Part shown: positions 36,536 to 43,970 of the stretch, in pieces | How positions within the stretch are numbered: the first letter of the stretch is position 1 | Layout of the letters: every line of letters begins with the position of its first letter | DNA from: Sphingomonas aurea | Lineage (GTDB): Bacteria; Pseudomonadota; Alphaproteobacteria; Sphingomonadales; Sphingomonadaceae | Direction of reading: 5' to 3' | DNA length: 64,000 nucleotides | NCBI RefSeq assembly: GCF_030678875.1 | Contig: NZ_JAUUDS010000005.1 | Location: 62,001-126,000 of the forward strand | Notes under the pieces: model-generated | Database searches by the model: none | Seen by the model: the letters and a program-made list of their open reading frames with translations, nothing else | What the model was told of the DNA's origin: nothing | Position numbers and translations under genes: made by a program

Positions 36536-38071
36536 ATGACAGAGCAGCGAACCGCACGTCCGATCCGGTCGGTCGCCATCATCGGCGGCGGCGCCGCCGG
36601 CTGGATGAGCGCGGCCGCCATCTCCAAGATGTTCGGGCGCACGGTCGACGTCGTGCTGGTCGAATCGGAAGAGATCGGCCTGATCGGCGTTGGCGAGGCC
36701 ACCGTCCCGCACCTGTCCGCGTTCAACCGGCTGCTGGAGATCGACGAAGCGGAGTTCGTCCGTCAGACGCAGGGCAGCTTCAAGCTGGGTATCCAGTTCA
36801 ACGACTGGGGCCAGATCGGCGACAGCTATATCCACGGGTTCGGCACGATCGGCCGCGACGTCGGCATGCTGCCGTTCCACCAATATTGGCTGAAGGCGCG
36901 GGCAGAGGGTCGCGGCGGCGACATCGGCCGCTACTCGCTCAACACCGTCGCGGCACCACTCGGCAAGTTCATGGCCTCGGCGAGCGACGCGCCGCCGAAC
37001 TCGCCGCTCGCCGAGATCGCCTATGCCTATCATTTCGACGCCGTGCTCTACGCCCGCTTCCTCCGCCGCCGCGCCGAGGCGCAGGGCGTGCGGCGGGTCG
37101 AGGGAAAGGTCGTCGCGGTGCATCGCGGCGGAACACGCGGCTTCGTCGAGACCGTGCAGCTGGAAACCGGCGAGCGGATCGGCGCAGACCTGTTCCTGGA
37201 CTGCACCGGCTTTCGCGCGCTGCTGATCGGCGACGCGCTGGATGTCGGCTTCGACGACTGGTCGCAGTGGCTGCCCTGCGACCGGGCGCTGGCGGTGCCG
37301 TGCGAGAAGGTCGGGCCGCCGACGCCCTATACCCGCTCGACCGCGCGGGAGGCGGGGTGGCAGTGGCGCATTCCGCTGCAACACCGCACCGGCAACGGCT
37401 ATGTCTATAGCAGCCGCTTCACCAGCGACGAACGCGCCGCCGACCTGCTGATGCGCAACCTGGACGGCAAGCCGCTGGCCGACCCCAAACCGCTGCGCTT
37501 CACCAGCGGCATGCGACGGCGCCTGTGGGATCGCAACGTCGTCGCGGTGGGCCTGGCAGGCGGCTTTCTCGAGCCGCTGGAATCGACCGCGATCTATCTG
37601 ATCCAGGCGGGGATCAACCGCCTGATGCAGCTGTTCCCCGACAGCGACTGCGACCCCGCCCTGCAGACCAGCTACAACGCGCAGTCGGCGTTCGAATATG
37701 AGCGGATCCGCGATTTCCTGATCCTGCACTATCACGTCACCCAGCGGACCGATTCCGACTTCTGGACCTACGTCCGGACCATGGCCGTGCCCGACACGTT
37801 GCGGCATGTGATCGACCTCTTCGTCGCCAACGGCCAGTTCTTCCGTTCGGGCACCGAGATGTTCGGGCTGACCAGCTGGGTGCAGGTGATGCTGGGTCAG
37901 GGTCTCTATCCCCAAAGCCATCACCCCGCCGTCGACTGGGTCGCGCCGGCCGATCTCCACGCGCTGGTCGATCATGTGGAAAAGGTCGTCGCGTCCAATG
38001 TGTCGCTGATGCCGGCGCACGAACAGTTCATCGCGCGCTGCTGTGCCGCATCCGCCGGCCGGGCGTCCTAG
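36536..38071 (+). CDS. Tryptophan-halogenase family flavoprotein
   Basis: 511 residues. The FAD-binding motif IIGGGAAGWMSAA (16-28) begins the protein. Lys83 in SFKLGIQFNDWG aligns with the catalytic Lys of flavin-dependent halogenases, and WQWRIP at 275-280 is the family WxWxIP motif. FLEPLESTAIYLIQAG is the C-terminal flavin-contact region. Such homologues regularly accompany TBDRs in glycan loci of Caulobacterales, Sphingomonadales and Xanthomonadales, where a halogenated product has not been established. The ATG at 36536 follows the hairpin; no signal peptide. Confidence 0.88.
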   Translation: MTEQRTARPIRSVAIIGGGAAGWMSAAAISKMFGRTVDVVLVESEEIGLIGVGEATVPHLSAFNRLLEIDEAEFVRQTQGSFKLGIQFNDWGQIGDSYIHGFGTIGRDVGMLPFHQYWLKARAEGRGGDIGRYSLNTVAAPLGKFMASASDAPPNSPLAEIAYAYHFDAVLYARFLRRRAEAQGVRRVEGKVVAVHRGGTRGFVETVQLETGERIGADLFLDCTGFRALLIGDALDVGFDDWSQWLPCDRALAVPCEKVGPPTPYTRSTAREAGWQWRIPLQHRTGNGYVYSSRFTSDERAADLLMRNLDGKPLADPKPLRFTSGMRRRLWDRNVVAVGLAGGFLEPLESTAIYLIQAGINRLMQLFPDSDCDPALQTSYNAQSAFEYERIRDFLILHYHVTQRTDSDFWTYVRTMAVPDTLRHVIDLFVANGQFFRSGTEMFGLTSWVQVMLGQGLYPQSHHPAVDWVAPADLHALVDHVEKVVASNVSLMPAHEQFIARCCAASAGRAS

Positions 38072-38082
38072 AGCGTGATGCC

Positions 38083-39867
38083 ATGACGCCGCTGCTCCTC
38101 GCCGTCGCAGCCGCGCACACCTATGCCAACCCGATCGACCTCGATTACCGCTACAACTTCGAACAGGTGAACGAGGGCATATCGTACCGCACCGGTGCCG
38201 ATCCGGTGATCGTGCCGTTCAAGGGCGCCTATTACCTGTTCCTCACGCTGGCGGACGGCTATTGGCGCTCCACCGACCTCGTCACCTGGCGGTTCGTCAA
38301 GCCCAGCCGCTGGCCGGCGGAAGGGATCGTCGCCCCTGCCGTCACGTCGGACGGCACGCGGCTGCTCATCATGCCGTCGATGACGACGCAGGGGACGATC
38401 TATTCCACCAGCGATCCGGCGAGCGGCGGGATCGACTATTTCGTCCGCCGCATGCCGGCCCTGCCCGGCGCGGTGCGATCGGGTCAGGAGGACACGGTCC
38501 GACCCGGCCAGGTACCGCCCGGCCCCTGGGATCCGGACCTGTTTCAGGACGCGGACCGGCGCTGGTACCTCTATTGGAACTCCTCCAACGTCTTCCCGAT
38601 CTATGGCGCCCCCGTGGCCTTTGCGGATGGCAGGATGACCTATGGCGAGCCACGCCGCGCGTTCATCCTGCTCGATCCCGACCGTCACGGCTGGGAACGC
38701 TTCGGCCAGGACCACAGCGGCACCCTGCCCGATGGAACGCCGATCAAGCCCTTCATGGAGGGCGCCTGGATGACCAGGGTGGGCACGCGCTACTATCTCC
38801 AGTACGGCGCGCCCGGCACCGAGTATAACGCCTATGCCACCGGGACCTATGTCGGCTCCTCTCCCATGGGGCCGTTCACCTATGCGGCGTATAATCCGGT
38901 CGGGTACAAGCCCGGCGGGTTCGTGCAGGGCGCCGGGCATGGCAACACCTTCCGGGATCTGCACGGCAACTGGTGGAACACCGGAACGCCGTGGGTCGGC
39001 TATAACTGGGCGTTCGAGCGACGGATCGCCATGTGGCCGACCGTCTTCGACGCGGACGGGCAGATGCGCGTGTCCACACGCTTCGGCGACTTCCCGCAGC
39101 GCATGCCGACGGCGCGGATCACCGACCCGGACGCGCTGTTCACCGGGTGGATGCTGCTCAGCTACCGCAAGGCGGCGACCGCCAGCGCCAGCGTCTCCGA
39201 CCACCCCGCCACCGACGCCACCGACGAGGATCCCCGCAGCTTCTGGCTGTCGCCGACCAAGGCGCCGGGCACCACGCTGACCGTGGATCTGGGCGCAGCG
39301 AAGACGGTGCGCGCGGTCCAGGTAAACTTCGCCGATTACCGCGCCGGCCGGTTCGGCGATGCGCCCGACATCTACACCGCCTTCCGTCTGGAGCGGTCGC
39401 TGGACGGTCGCACTTGGAACCCGCTGGCGCGAACGGACGCACCGCGCCGCGATCGCCCCAACGCCTATTTCGAACTGCCGTCACCGGTGCGGGCGCGATA
39501 CGTCCGCTACGTGCACGGCCATATCGGCGGCGCGAATCTCGCCATCGGCGACCTGCGCGTCTTCGGCAGCGCGGGCGGCACGGCGCCGCCCACGCCCGCG
39601 ATGATCGCAGCGACGCGGGACAGCGACTCTCGCAACGCCACCATCCGCTGGCAGCGGGTACCCGGAGCCGTGGGCTATAACGTGCGCTGGGGTATCCGCC
39701 CCGACCGCCTCGCGCTGACTTATCAGGTGTTCGCCGACCGCGTCGCCGCGGGCGAGGCCGCAACGCTGTCCTTGCGTGCGCTGACGGTGGGGCAGCACTA
39801 TTACGTCGCGGTCGAGGCCTTTGACGAGAACGGGGTTTCCGCGCTCAGCCGCGTAGCCCCGATGTAA
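38083..39867 (+). CDS. GH43-like glycosidase with F5/8-type C and Fn3 domains
   Basis: 594 residues with a very short leader (MTPLLLAVAAAHTYA). The five-bladed-propeller catalytic domain spans about 15-360, with candidate acids in TGADPVIVPFKGAYY (Asp), GPWDPDLFQD (Asp) and KPFMEGAWM (Glu), the GH43 triad order. About residues 365-505 form a discoidin/CBM32-like module (LTVDLGAAKTVRAVQVNF, RARYVRYVHGH). The C-terminal 90 residues are fibronectin-III-like (RWQRVPGAVGYNVRWG, YYVAVEAFDENGVS). It probably cleaves arabinosyl or related side chains in the periplasm. It starts 11 nt after the halogenase stop. Confidence 0.78.
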   Translation: MTPLLLAVAAAHTYANPIDLDYRYNFEQVNEGISYRTGADPVIVPFKGAYYLFLTLADGYWRSTDLVTWRFVKPSRWPAEGIVAPAVTSDGTRLLIMPSMTTQGTIYSTSDPASGGIDYFVRRMPALPGAVRSGQEDTVRPGQVPPGPWDPDLFQDADRRWYLYWNSSNVFPIYGAPVAFADGRMTYGEPRRAFILLDPDRHGWERFGQDHSGTLPDGTPIKPFMEGAWMTRVGTRYYLQYGAPGTEYNAYATGTYVGSSPMGPFTYAAYNPVGYKPGGFVQGAGHGNTFRDLHGNWWNTGTPWVGYNWAFERRIAMWPTVFDADGQMRVSTRFGDFPQRMPTARITDPDALFTGWMLLSYRKAATASASVSDHPATDATDEDPRSFWLSPTKAPGTTLTVDLGAAKTVRAVQVNFADYRAGRFGDAPDIYTAFRLERSLDGRTWNPLARTDAPRRDRPNAYFELPSPVRARYVRYVHGHIGGANLAIGDLRVFGSAGGTAPPTPAMIAATRDSDSRNATIRWQRVPGAVGYNVRWGIRPDRLALTYQVFADRVAAGEAATLSLRALTVGQHYYVAVEAFDENGVSALSRVAPM

Positions 39868-39878
39868 CGCGCGCAGCG

Positions 39879-41417
39879 TCAGTTCGGGGGCGCGGGACCG
39901 TCGATCCGCAGCAGGATCGCGCCGTGCCGAGGTATCCGGAAGCGCGTGGCGGCCGGCACGGCCCTGTGCGCCCACAGGTCGCGCATCGCCCCGATGGTCG
40001 GTCGTCCGGTATCCGCCGGCAGCGCGCTGGCGGTGGCCGCACGCTCGCCCCGGTTGAACAGCGCCATTGCGACCGAGCCGTCGCGCAGGTCCTTGCGCCA
40101 TATCTCGACATCGCCCACCTTGCGCACCATCTGCCCGTGCACGCCGGCAGGGTCCTGGTCGATCGCCAGCACGTCGCGGTTGGTCAGCAGCCGCAGCGCC
40201 GCCGGGGTCGTCCGGCGCAGGTCGTGCCCCATGATGAGCGGCGCGGCCTGCATCGCCCACAGGGTCATGTGGGTGCGATACTCGTCGTCGCTCATCCCGC
40301 CATTGCCGATCTCCAGCATGTCCGGATCGTTCCACGCGCCGGGCCCGGCGGGAGCGAACTTCGGGTTACGGGTGAAACCGATGTCCGACATGGTGGCATA
40401 ATCGTCGGTGATGTCGCCGGTCGTGCGCCACAGATGGCCGCCGACCTGCTGGCCCCAGCGCGATACGGCGAAGCGGCCATATTCGCACAGCGAGTAGATG
40501 ATCGGCCGCCCGGTCGCCTTCAGCGCGGCGCCCATCTGGTAATAGGTGCGCTGCACGCTGTCGGCATCGGCGTAGAACCACTCGCCCGAGCACAGGTCGT
40601 ATTTGACATAATCGATGCCCCAGCCGGCGAAGCTGCGCGCGTCCTGCTCGACATGGCCATAGCTGCCCTCATACCCCGCGCAGGTGCGGGGCCCGGGGGA
40701 GGTATAGAGGCCGAGCTTCAGCCCCTTGCCATGGACGTAGTCGGCCAGCGCCTTCATGTCCGGGAACTTGGCGTTGGGCTGGAGCACGCCGTTGCGGTCG
40801 CGCGTGCCCTGCCAGCCATCGTCGATGTTGATGTAGCGATAGCCGGCGTCGCGCAGCCCGCTCGATACCATCGCGTCCGCCATGGCGCGGATCGTGGCGT
40901 CGTCGATATGCTCGGCGAACTTGTTCCAGCTCGACCAGCCCATCGGCGGCGTCAGCGCCAGATTGTCGGGCGGCAGCGTGCCGAGCGGCGGCAGGTCGGG
41001 TGCGGGGTGGAAGGCGCGGCGCGCCGCCTCCGCGTCGGTGCCGGGGTGCCCCGTCTGCTTCAGGTCGGCATGCCAGATCCCGCCCTCCAGCGTGACCGCC
41101 CCGTCGGCGAAGCGGGCGGTCCAGTGCCGCGTCGGACGCGCCGGATCGTTCAGGTTGCGGGTGTCGAAGACCAGCGTGTCGCCGGTCCGCCGCGGGTTCA
41201 GCATCGGAATGGTGCCGTACCATGTCGTCGTGAGCGCGCCACTCGGCGTCGCGCCATCGGCGACCTGCAGCATCGTGACACCCGGATAGGCCGGTCCGTC
41301 GTCGAACAGCCAGGTCTCCGCCGCCGCGACGTGGGCCGCAAACGGAGCCGACAGGATCATGACTGCGAGTATGGCCAGAGCCTGCCGTGCCGACGCGTAT
41401 ATGCCCTGCGCGATCAT
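39879..41417 (-). CDS. GH27 alpha-galactosidase / beta-L-arabinopyranosidase
   Basis: 512 residues with a signal peptide to about residue 33. An extra N-terminal beta-sandwich resembling an NPCBM fragment (about 35-150) precedes the GH27 barrel starting LTPPMGWSSWNKF. YINIDDGW, the nucleophile Asp274 in YVKYDLC and the acid/base motif WNDPDML (362-368) are intact, and a C-terminal beta domain follows. GH27 enzymes release alpha-D-galactose or the isosteric beta-L-arabinopyranose, both found in arabinogalactans. The ATG has GGGGAGG upstream. Its promoter region holds a perfect GTATAC-centred palindrome shared with the divergent zincin gene. Confidence 0.9.
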   Translation of the reverse strand: MIAQGIYASARQALAILAVMILSAPFAAHVAAAETWLFDDGPAYPGVTMLQVADGATPSGALTTTWYGTIPMLNPRRTGDTLVFDTRNLNDPARPTRHWTARFADGAVTLEGGIWHADLKQTGHPGTDAEAARRAFHPAPDLPPLGTLPPDNLALTPPMGWSSWNKFAEHIDDATIRAMADAMVSSGLRDAGYRYINIDDGWQGTRDRNGVLQPNAKFPDMKALADYVHGKGLKLGLYTSPGPRTCAGYEGSYGHVEQDARSFAGWGIDYVKYDLCSGEWFYADADSVQRTYYQMGAALKATGRPIIYSLCEYGRFAVSRWGQQVGGHLWRTTGDITDDYATMSDIGFTRNPKFAPAGPGAWNDPDMLEIGNGGMSDDEYRTHMTLWAMQAAPLIMGHDLRRTTPAALRLLTNRDVLAIDQDPAGVHGQMVRKVGDVEIWRKDLRDGSVAMALFNRGERAATASALPADTGRPTIGAMRDLWAHRAVPAATRFRIPRHGAILLRIDGPAPPN

Positions 41418-41455
41418 CGATGACCTCCCCTTGCCTGTTTCCCACGCGTAATTAT

Positions 41456-41467
41456 ACGGTATACCGT
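41456..41467. promoter_or_regulatory. GTATAC-centred palindromic operator
   Basis: ACGGTATACCGT is a perfect 12-bp palindrome midway between divergent starts at 41417 and 41486. A possible rightward promoter (TTGCCT at 41431-41436, TATACG 16 nt later) would overlap it. GntR/FadR-type repressors commonly bind GTATAC-cored sites; the protein is not encoded nearby. Confidence 0.55.
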
Positions 41468-41485
41468 CATTGCCAAGGAAAATTC

Positions 41486-42412
41486 ATGGTGTCCGCATAC
41501 AGGTCGTTCTTTCCGCTCGTCGCGGTGGCATTGCTGTCCGCCGCGTCCGCCGCGGCGGCTCCACCGGCGAACGACGGATCGGCCGCCGCCTATGCCGCGC
41601 AGGTGATCGGCCGCCCGCCGACGGCGGCGAAGCTCGATCCCTTCTACCAGCGATACATCGATGCGCAGGGCATTCCGATCGCATCGTCGGCCGCAGTGCC
41701 GGATGCGGCTCTGCTCGTGGCGCGCGATATCGCGGTCGCGATGCTGGCCGATCGCCCCGATCTGCGCCGCGCCATGGTGGCCTCCGGCTTTCGCGTCGCG
41801 ATCATGGCCGCGGCCGAGGGGACGGTCGACCTGCCCGAGCAGCGGGACTGGAAGAAGCCGACCGCCGACGACACGCGGCTGACCATCTGCGAGCGCAAGC
41901 ATTACGCGGAGCGGATCGGCAAGCTGAGCGACCGCGAATATTGGAACGGCCGGGCACGGGGCATGGGCGGCCTGCTGACCAGCGCGGCGACCGAGAACCT
42001 GCTCGGCGTACCCGGCACCCGCTATTACGGCGAGAATATCTTCGTCCACGAATTCTCGCACGCGATCCTCGAAGCCGCGCGGCAGGTCGATCCGGCGCTC
42101 TACGCCCGGGTCGAGCGCGCCTATGCCGCCGCGATGCAGCGGGGCATGTGGAAGGGCGAATATGCGGCGGTGACGATCGACGAATATTGGGCGGAAGGCA
42201 CGCAGACCTGGTTCAATTCGAACAAGGTGGCGGTCGTCGACGGCCGCCGCATCCTGTCGGACGCGGACCTGGCCAGCTATGACGTGGCGCTCTACAACGT
42301 GCTGAGCGAGGTCTATGGCACGCGCCACCGGCTGCCCGGCGACGCATATTTCGAGCATCCGGCGCGCGTTCCGCCGGGGCCGCTGCCGACATCGACCGCC
42401 GAGGTCTGCTGA
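41486..42412 (+). CDS. Secreted zincin-like protein of unknown family
   Basis: 308 residues with a signal peptide to about residue 24 (ASAAAAPP). NIFVHEFSHAILEAA contains an HExxH zinc motif, and IDEYWAEGTQTWF about 55 residues later could supply the third-ligand Glu of a gluzincin. The rest (VIGRPPTAAKLDPFYQRYID, GVPGTRYYGE) is not assigned to a family I can name. It may process glycoprotein backbones (for example hydroxyproline-rich wall proteins) alongside the glycosidases, but this is inference from context. The ATG at 41486 has AAGGA; earlier in-frame starts lie in the divergent promoter. Confidence 0.75.
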   Translation: MVSAYRSFFPLVAVALLSAASAAAAPPANDGSAAAYAAQVIGRPPTAAKLDPFYQRYIDAQGIPIASSAAVPDAALLVARDIAVAMLADRPDLRRAMVASGFRVAIMAAAEGTVDLPEQRDWKKPTADDTRLTICERKHYAERIGKLSDREYWNGRARGMGGLLTSAATENLLGVPGTRYYGENIFVHEFSHAILEAARQVDPALYARVERAYAAAMQRGMWKGEYAAVTIDEYWAEGTQTWFNSNKVAVVDGRRILSDADLASYDVALYNVLSEVYGTRHRLPGDAYFEHPARVPPGPLPTSTAEVC

Positions 42413-42419
42413 CCGACCG

Positions 42420-43970
42420 TCAGCCGCAGCCCGCGACCGGCGCCGCAGGTGACGACGGCGCCGGCTGCGGTCGGGGCGCAAGCGCCTCCCACTCCTGTAC
42501 CGCCAGCCCGGCATGACGGCCGGCCCGCCCCGACGCCACGAACGTGGCACGCAGGCAGCGCGTGGTGATCGGACGAAAGCGGACGGATTGCCACGCATCG
42601 GCAGCGGTGCCGTAGGCGGTGGCATCCGGCACCGGCTTCCACCCGCCGTCCCAATAGTCCAGCCGCCACGATGCCGGCGGGGCCACGCCCTCGTCCGCCC
42701 CGGCGGGGTGATCCGCCCAGAAGCGGATGCGGCTGCCGTCGAGCGTCACGGGGTTCGCCCAGCGATACTCGATCCACTGGCCGGGCGGATTGTTCGGCGT
42801 CCAGCTGCCCCACAGGTCGGGCGGCAGCGGCGCCGCCCTGACCAGGCCGTCGTTCAGCGCCTTGATCCAGTATTGCACCGGGACCGGCTCGTTCGACGCG
42901 TGCGCCTCGGCCCCGGCGGCGATGTTGCGGGTCGGGGCGGCGGGCGGAACCGGCCGGCGCGTGGGGGTGACGGGACGGATCGCGGGCGGCGAGACGCTGT
43001 CGTCCCACTCCATCCGGTCGATGGCGACGCTGCGGCGGAAATGGCCGCCGCCCACCGCGTCGGCGGTGTGGTAGGTAAGATACCATTGCCCCTTGAACGC
43101 GATCGCGCCGGCATGGCTGGTGGTGGAGCTGACCGGCTTCAGGACCGTGCCGCGATAGGTCCATGGCCCCAGCGGCGACGGCGCCGTGCCATAGCCGATA
43201 CAGGCATGGTAGAGGGCGGGCGTGCAGCGGGAATCCGGGCCGGCATTGTTGCCGGCGTACAGCATGTAATAGGTGCCGCGCCGCTTCATCAGCCACGGCG
43301 CCTCGAAAAAGCCGGTCAGCGTCGTCACCGGCACCTCCGGCCCCCTGGGCGTAACCATGTCGGCGGCCAGCTCCATCCCGCGCAACTGCCCGAACGTACC
43401 CCAATAGAGGTATACCCGGCCGTCATCGTCGATCATCACCGTGGGATCGATGTTCTGGATGGTGTTGGCGACCGGCGTGACCTGCGACACGATCGGGCCG
43501 GCAGGATGCGCGTCGCGCCATGGGCCGGTCATGCGGTCGGCGACCGCGACGCCGATGGCGAAGCGGTCCTCGGCCTTGCTGTCGCGCTGCAGGACCGGCG
43601 CGTAGAGGTAGAAGCGGCCGTCGCGTCCCTTCACGATCTGTCCGGCATAGGCGCGGCCCGGCTCGGCCCAGGCGAACACGGCCGCCGGCCGGGCGATCGC
43701 CGGATAGTGCGTCCAGCGCCCGGACGCGGGATCGCGCGTCGACAGCAGCTGCCACTCGTTCATCACGAAGTCGTTGACGCCGGCCGCCGCCTCGTCGCGC
43801 CCCGTCAGGATCCACAGCGTGTCGCCGTCCACGATCGGTGCCGGGTCGGTCGAGTAATAGCGCCCATCGGCCAGGATCGGGTTACCCGGTGCGGTGACCG
43901 GCGTCCCCGTCTGCGCCGCCGCGGCGGCAGGCAGCATCACTGCGGCGGCTGCGGTCGCGATCGCTCTCAC
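42420..43970 (-). CDS. GH43 glycosidase with C-terminal carbohydrate-binding-like domain
   Basis: 516 residues with a signal peptide (AAAAVMLPAAAAAQ). The propeller domain has YYSTDPAPIVDGDTLWILTG (Asp), NIDPTVMIDDDGRVYLYWG (Asp) and GFFEAPWLMKRRG (Glu), the GH43 catalytic triad. The C-terminal 170 residues (NIAAGAEAHASNEP, GQWIEYRWANPVTLDGSRI) form a discoidin-like sandwich. Expected activity is arabinofuranosidase, xylosidase or galactosidase. The start is GTG at 43970 with GGAGAG; it overlaps the GH127 stop as GTGA, so the two are translationally coupled. Confidence 0.87.
   Translation of the reverse strand: MRAIATAAAAVMLPAAAAAQTGTPVTAPGNPILADGRYYSTDPAPIVDGDTLWILTGRDEAAAGVNDFVMNEWQLLSTRDPASGRWTHYPAIARPAAVFAWAEPGRAYAGQIVKGRDGRFYLYAPVLQRDSKAEDRFAIGVAVADRMTGPWRDAHPAGPIVSQVTPVANTIQNIDPTVMIDDDGRVYLYWGTFGQLRGMELAADMVTPRGPEVPVTTLTGFFEAPWLMKRRGTYYMLYAGNNAGPDSRCTPALYHACIGYGTAPSPLGPWTYRGTVLKPVSSTTSHAGAIAFKGQWYLTYHTADAVGGGHFRRSVAIDRMEWDDSVSPPAIRPVTPTRRPVPPAAPTRNIAAGAEAHASNEPVPVQYWIKALNDGLVRAAPLPPDLWGSWTPNNPPGQWIEYRWANPVTLDGSRIRFWADHPAGADEGVAPPASWRLDYWDGGWKPVPDATAYGTAADAWQSVRFRPITTRCLRATFVASGRAGRHAGLAVQEWEALAPRPQPAPSSPAAPVAGCG

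Noticed and set aside
43405..43425. A third GTATAC site in the glycan locus
   Set aside because: It lies in the middle of the GH43 coding sequence and lacks the longer palindrome, so it is probably chance.
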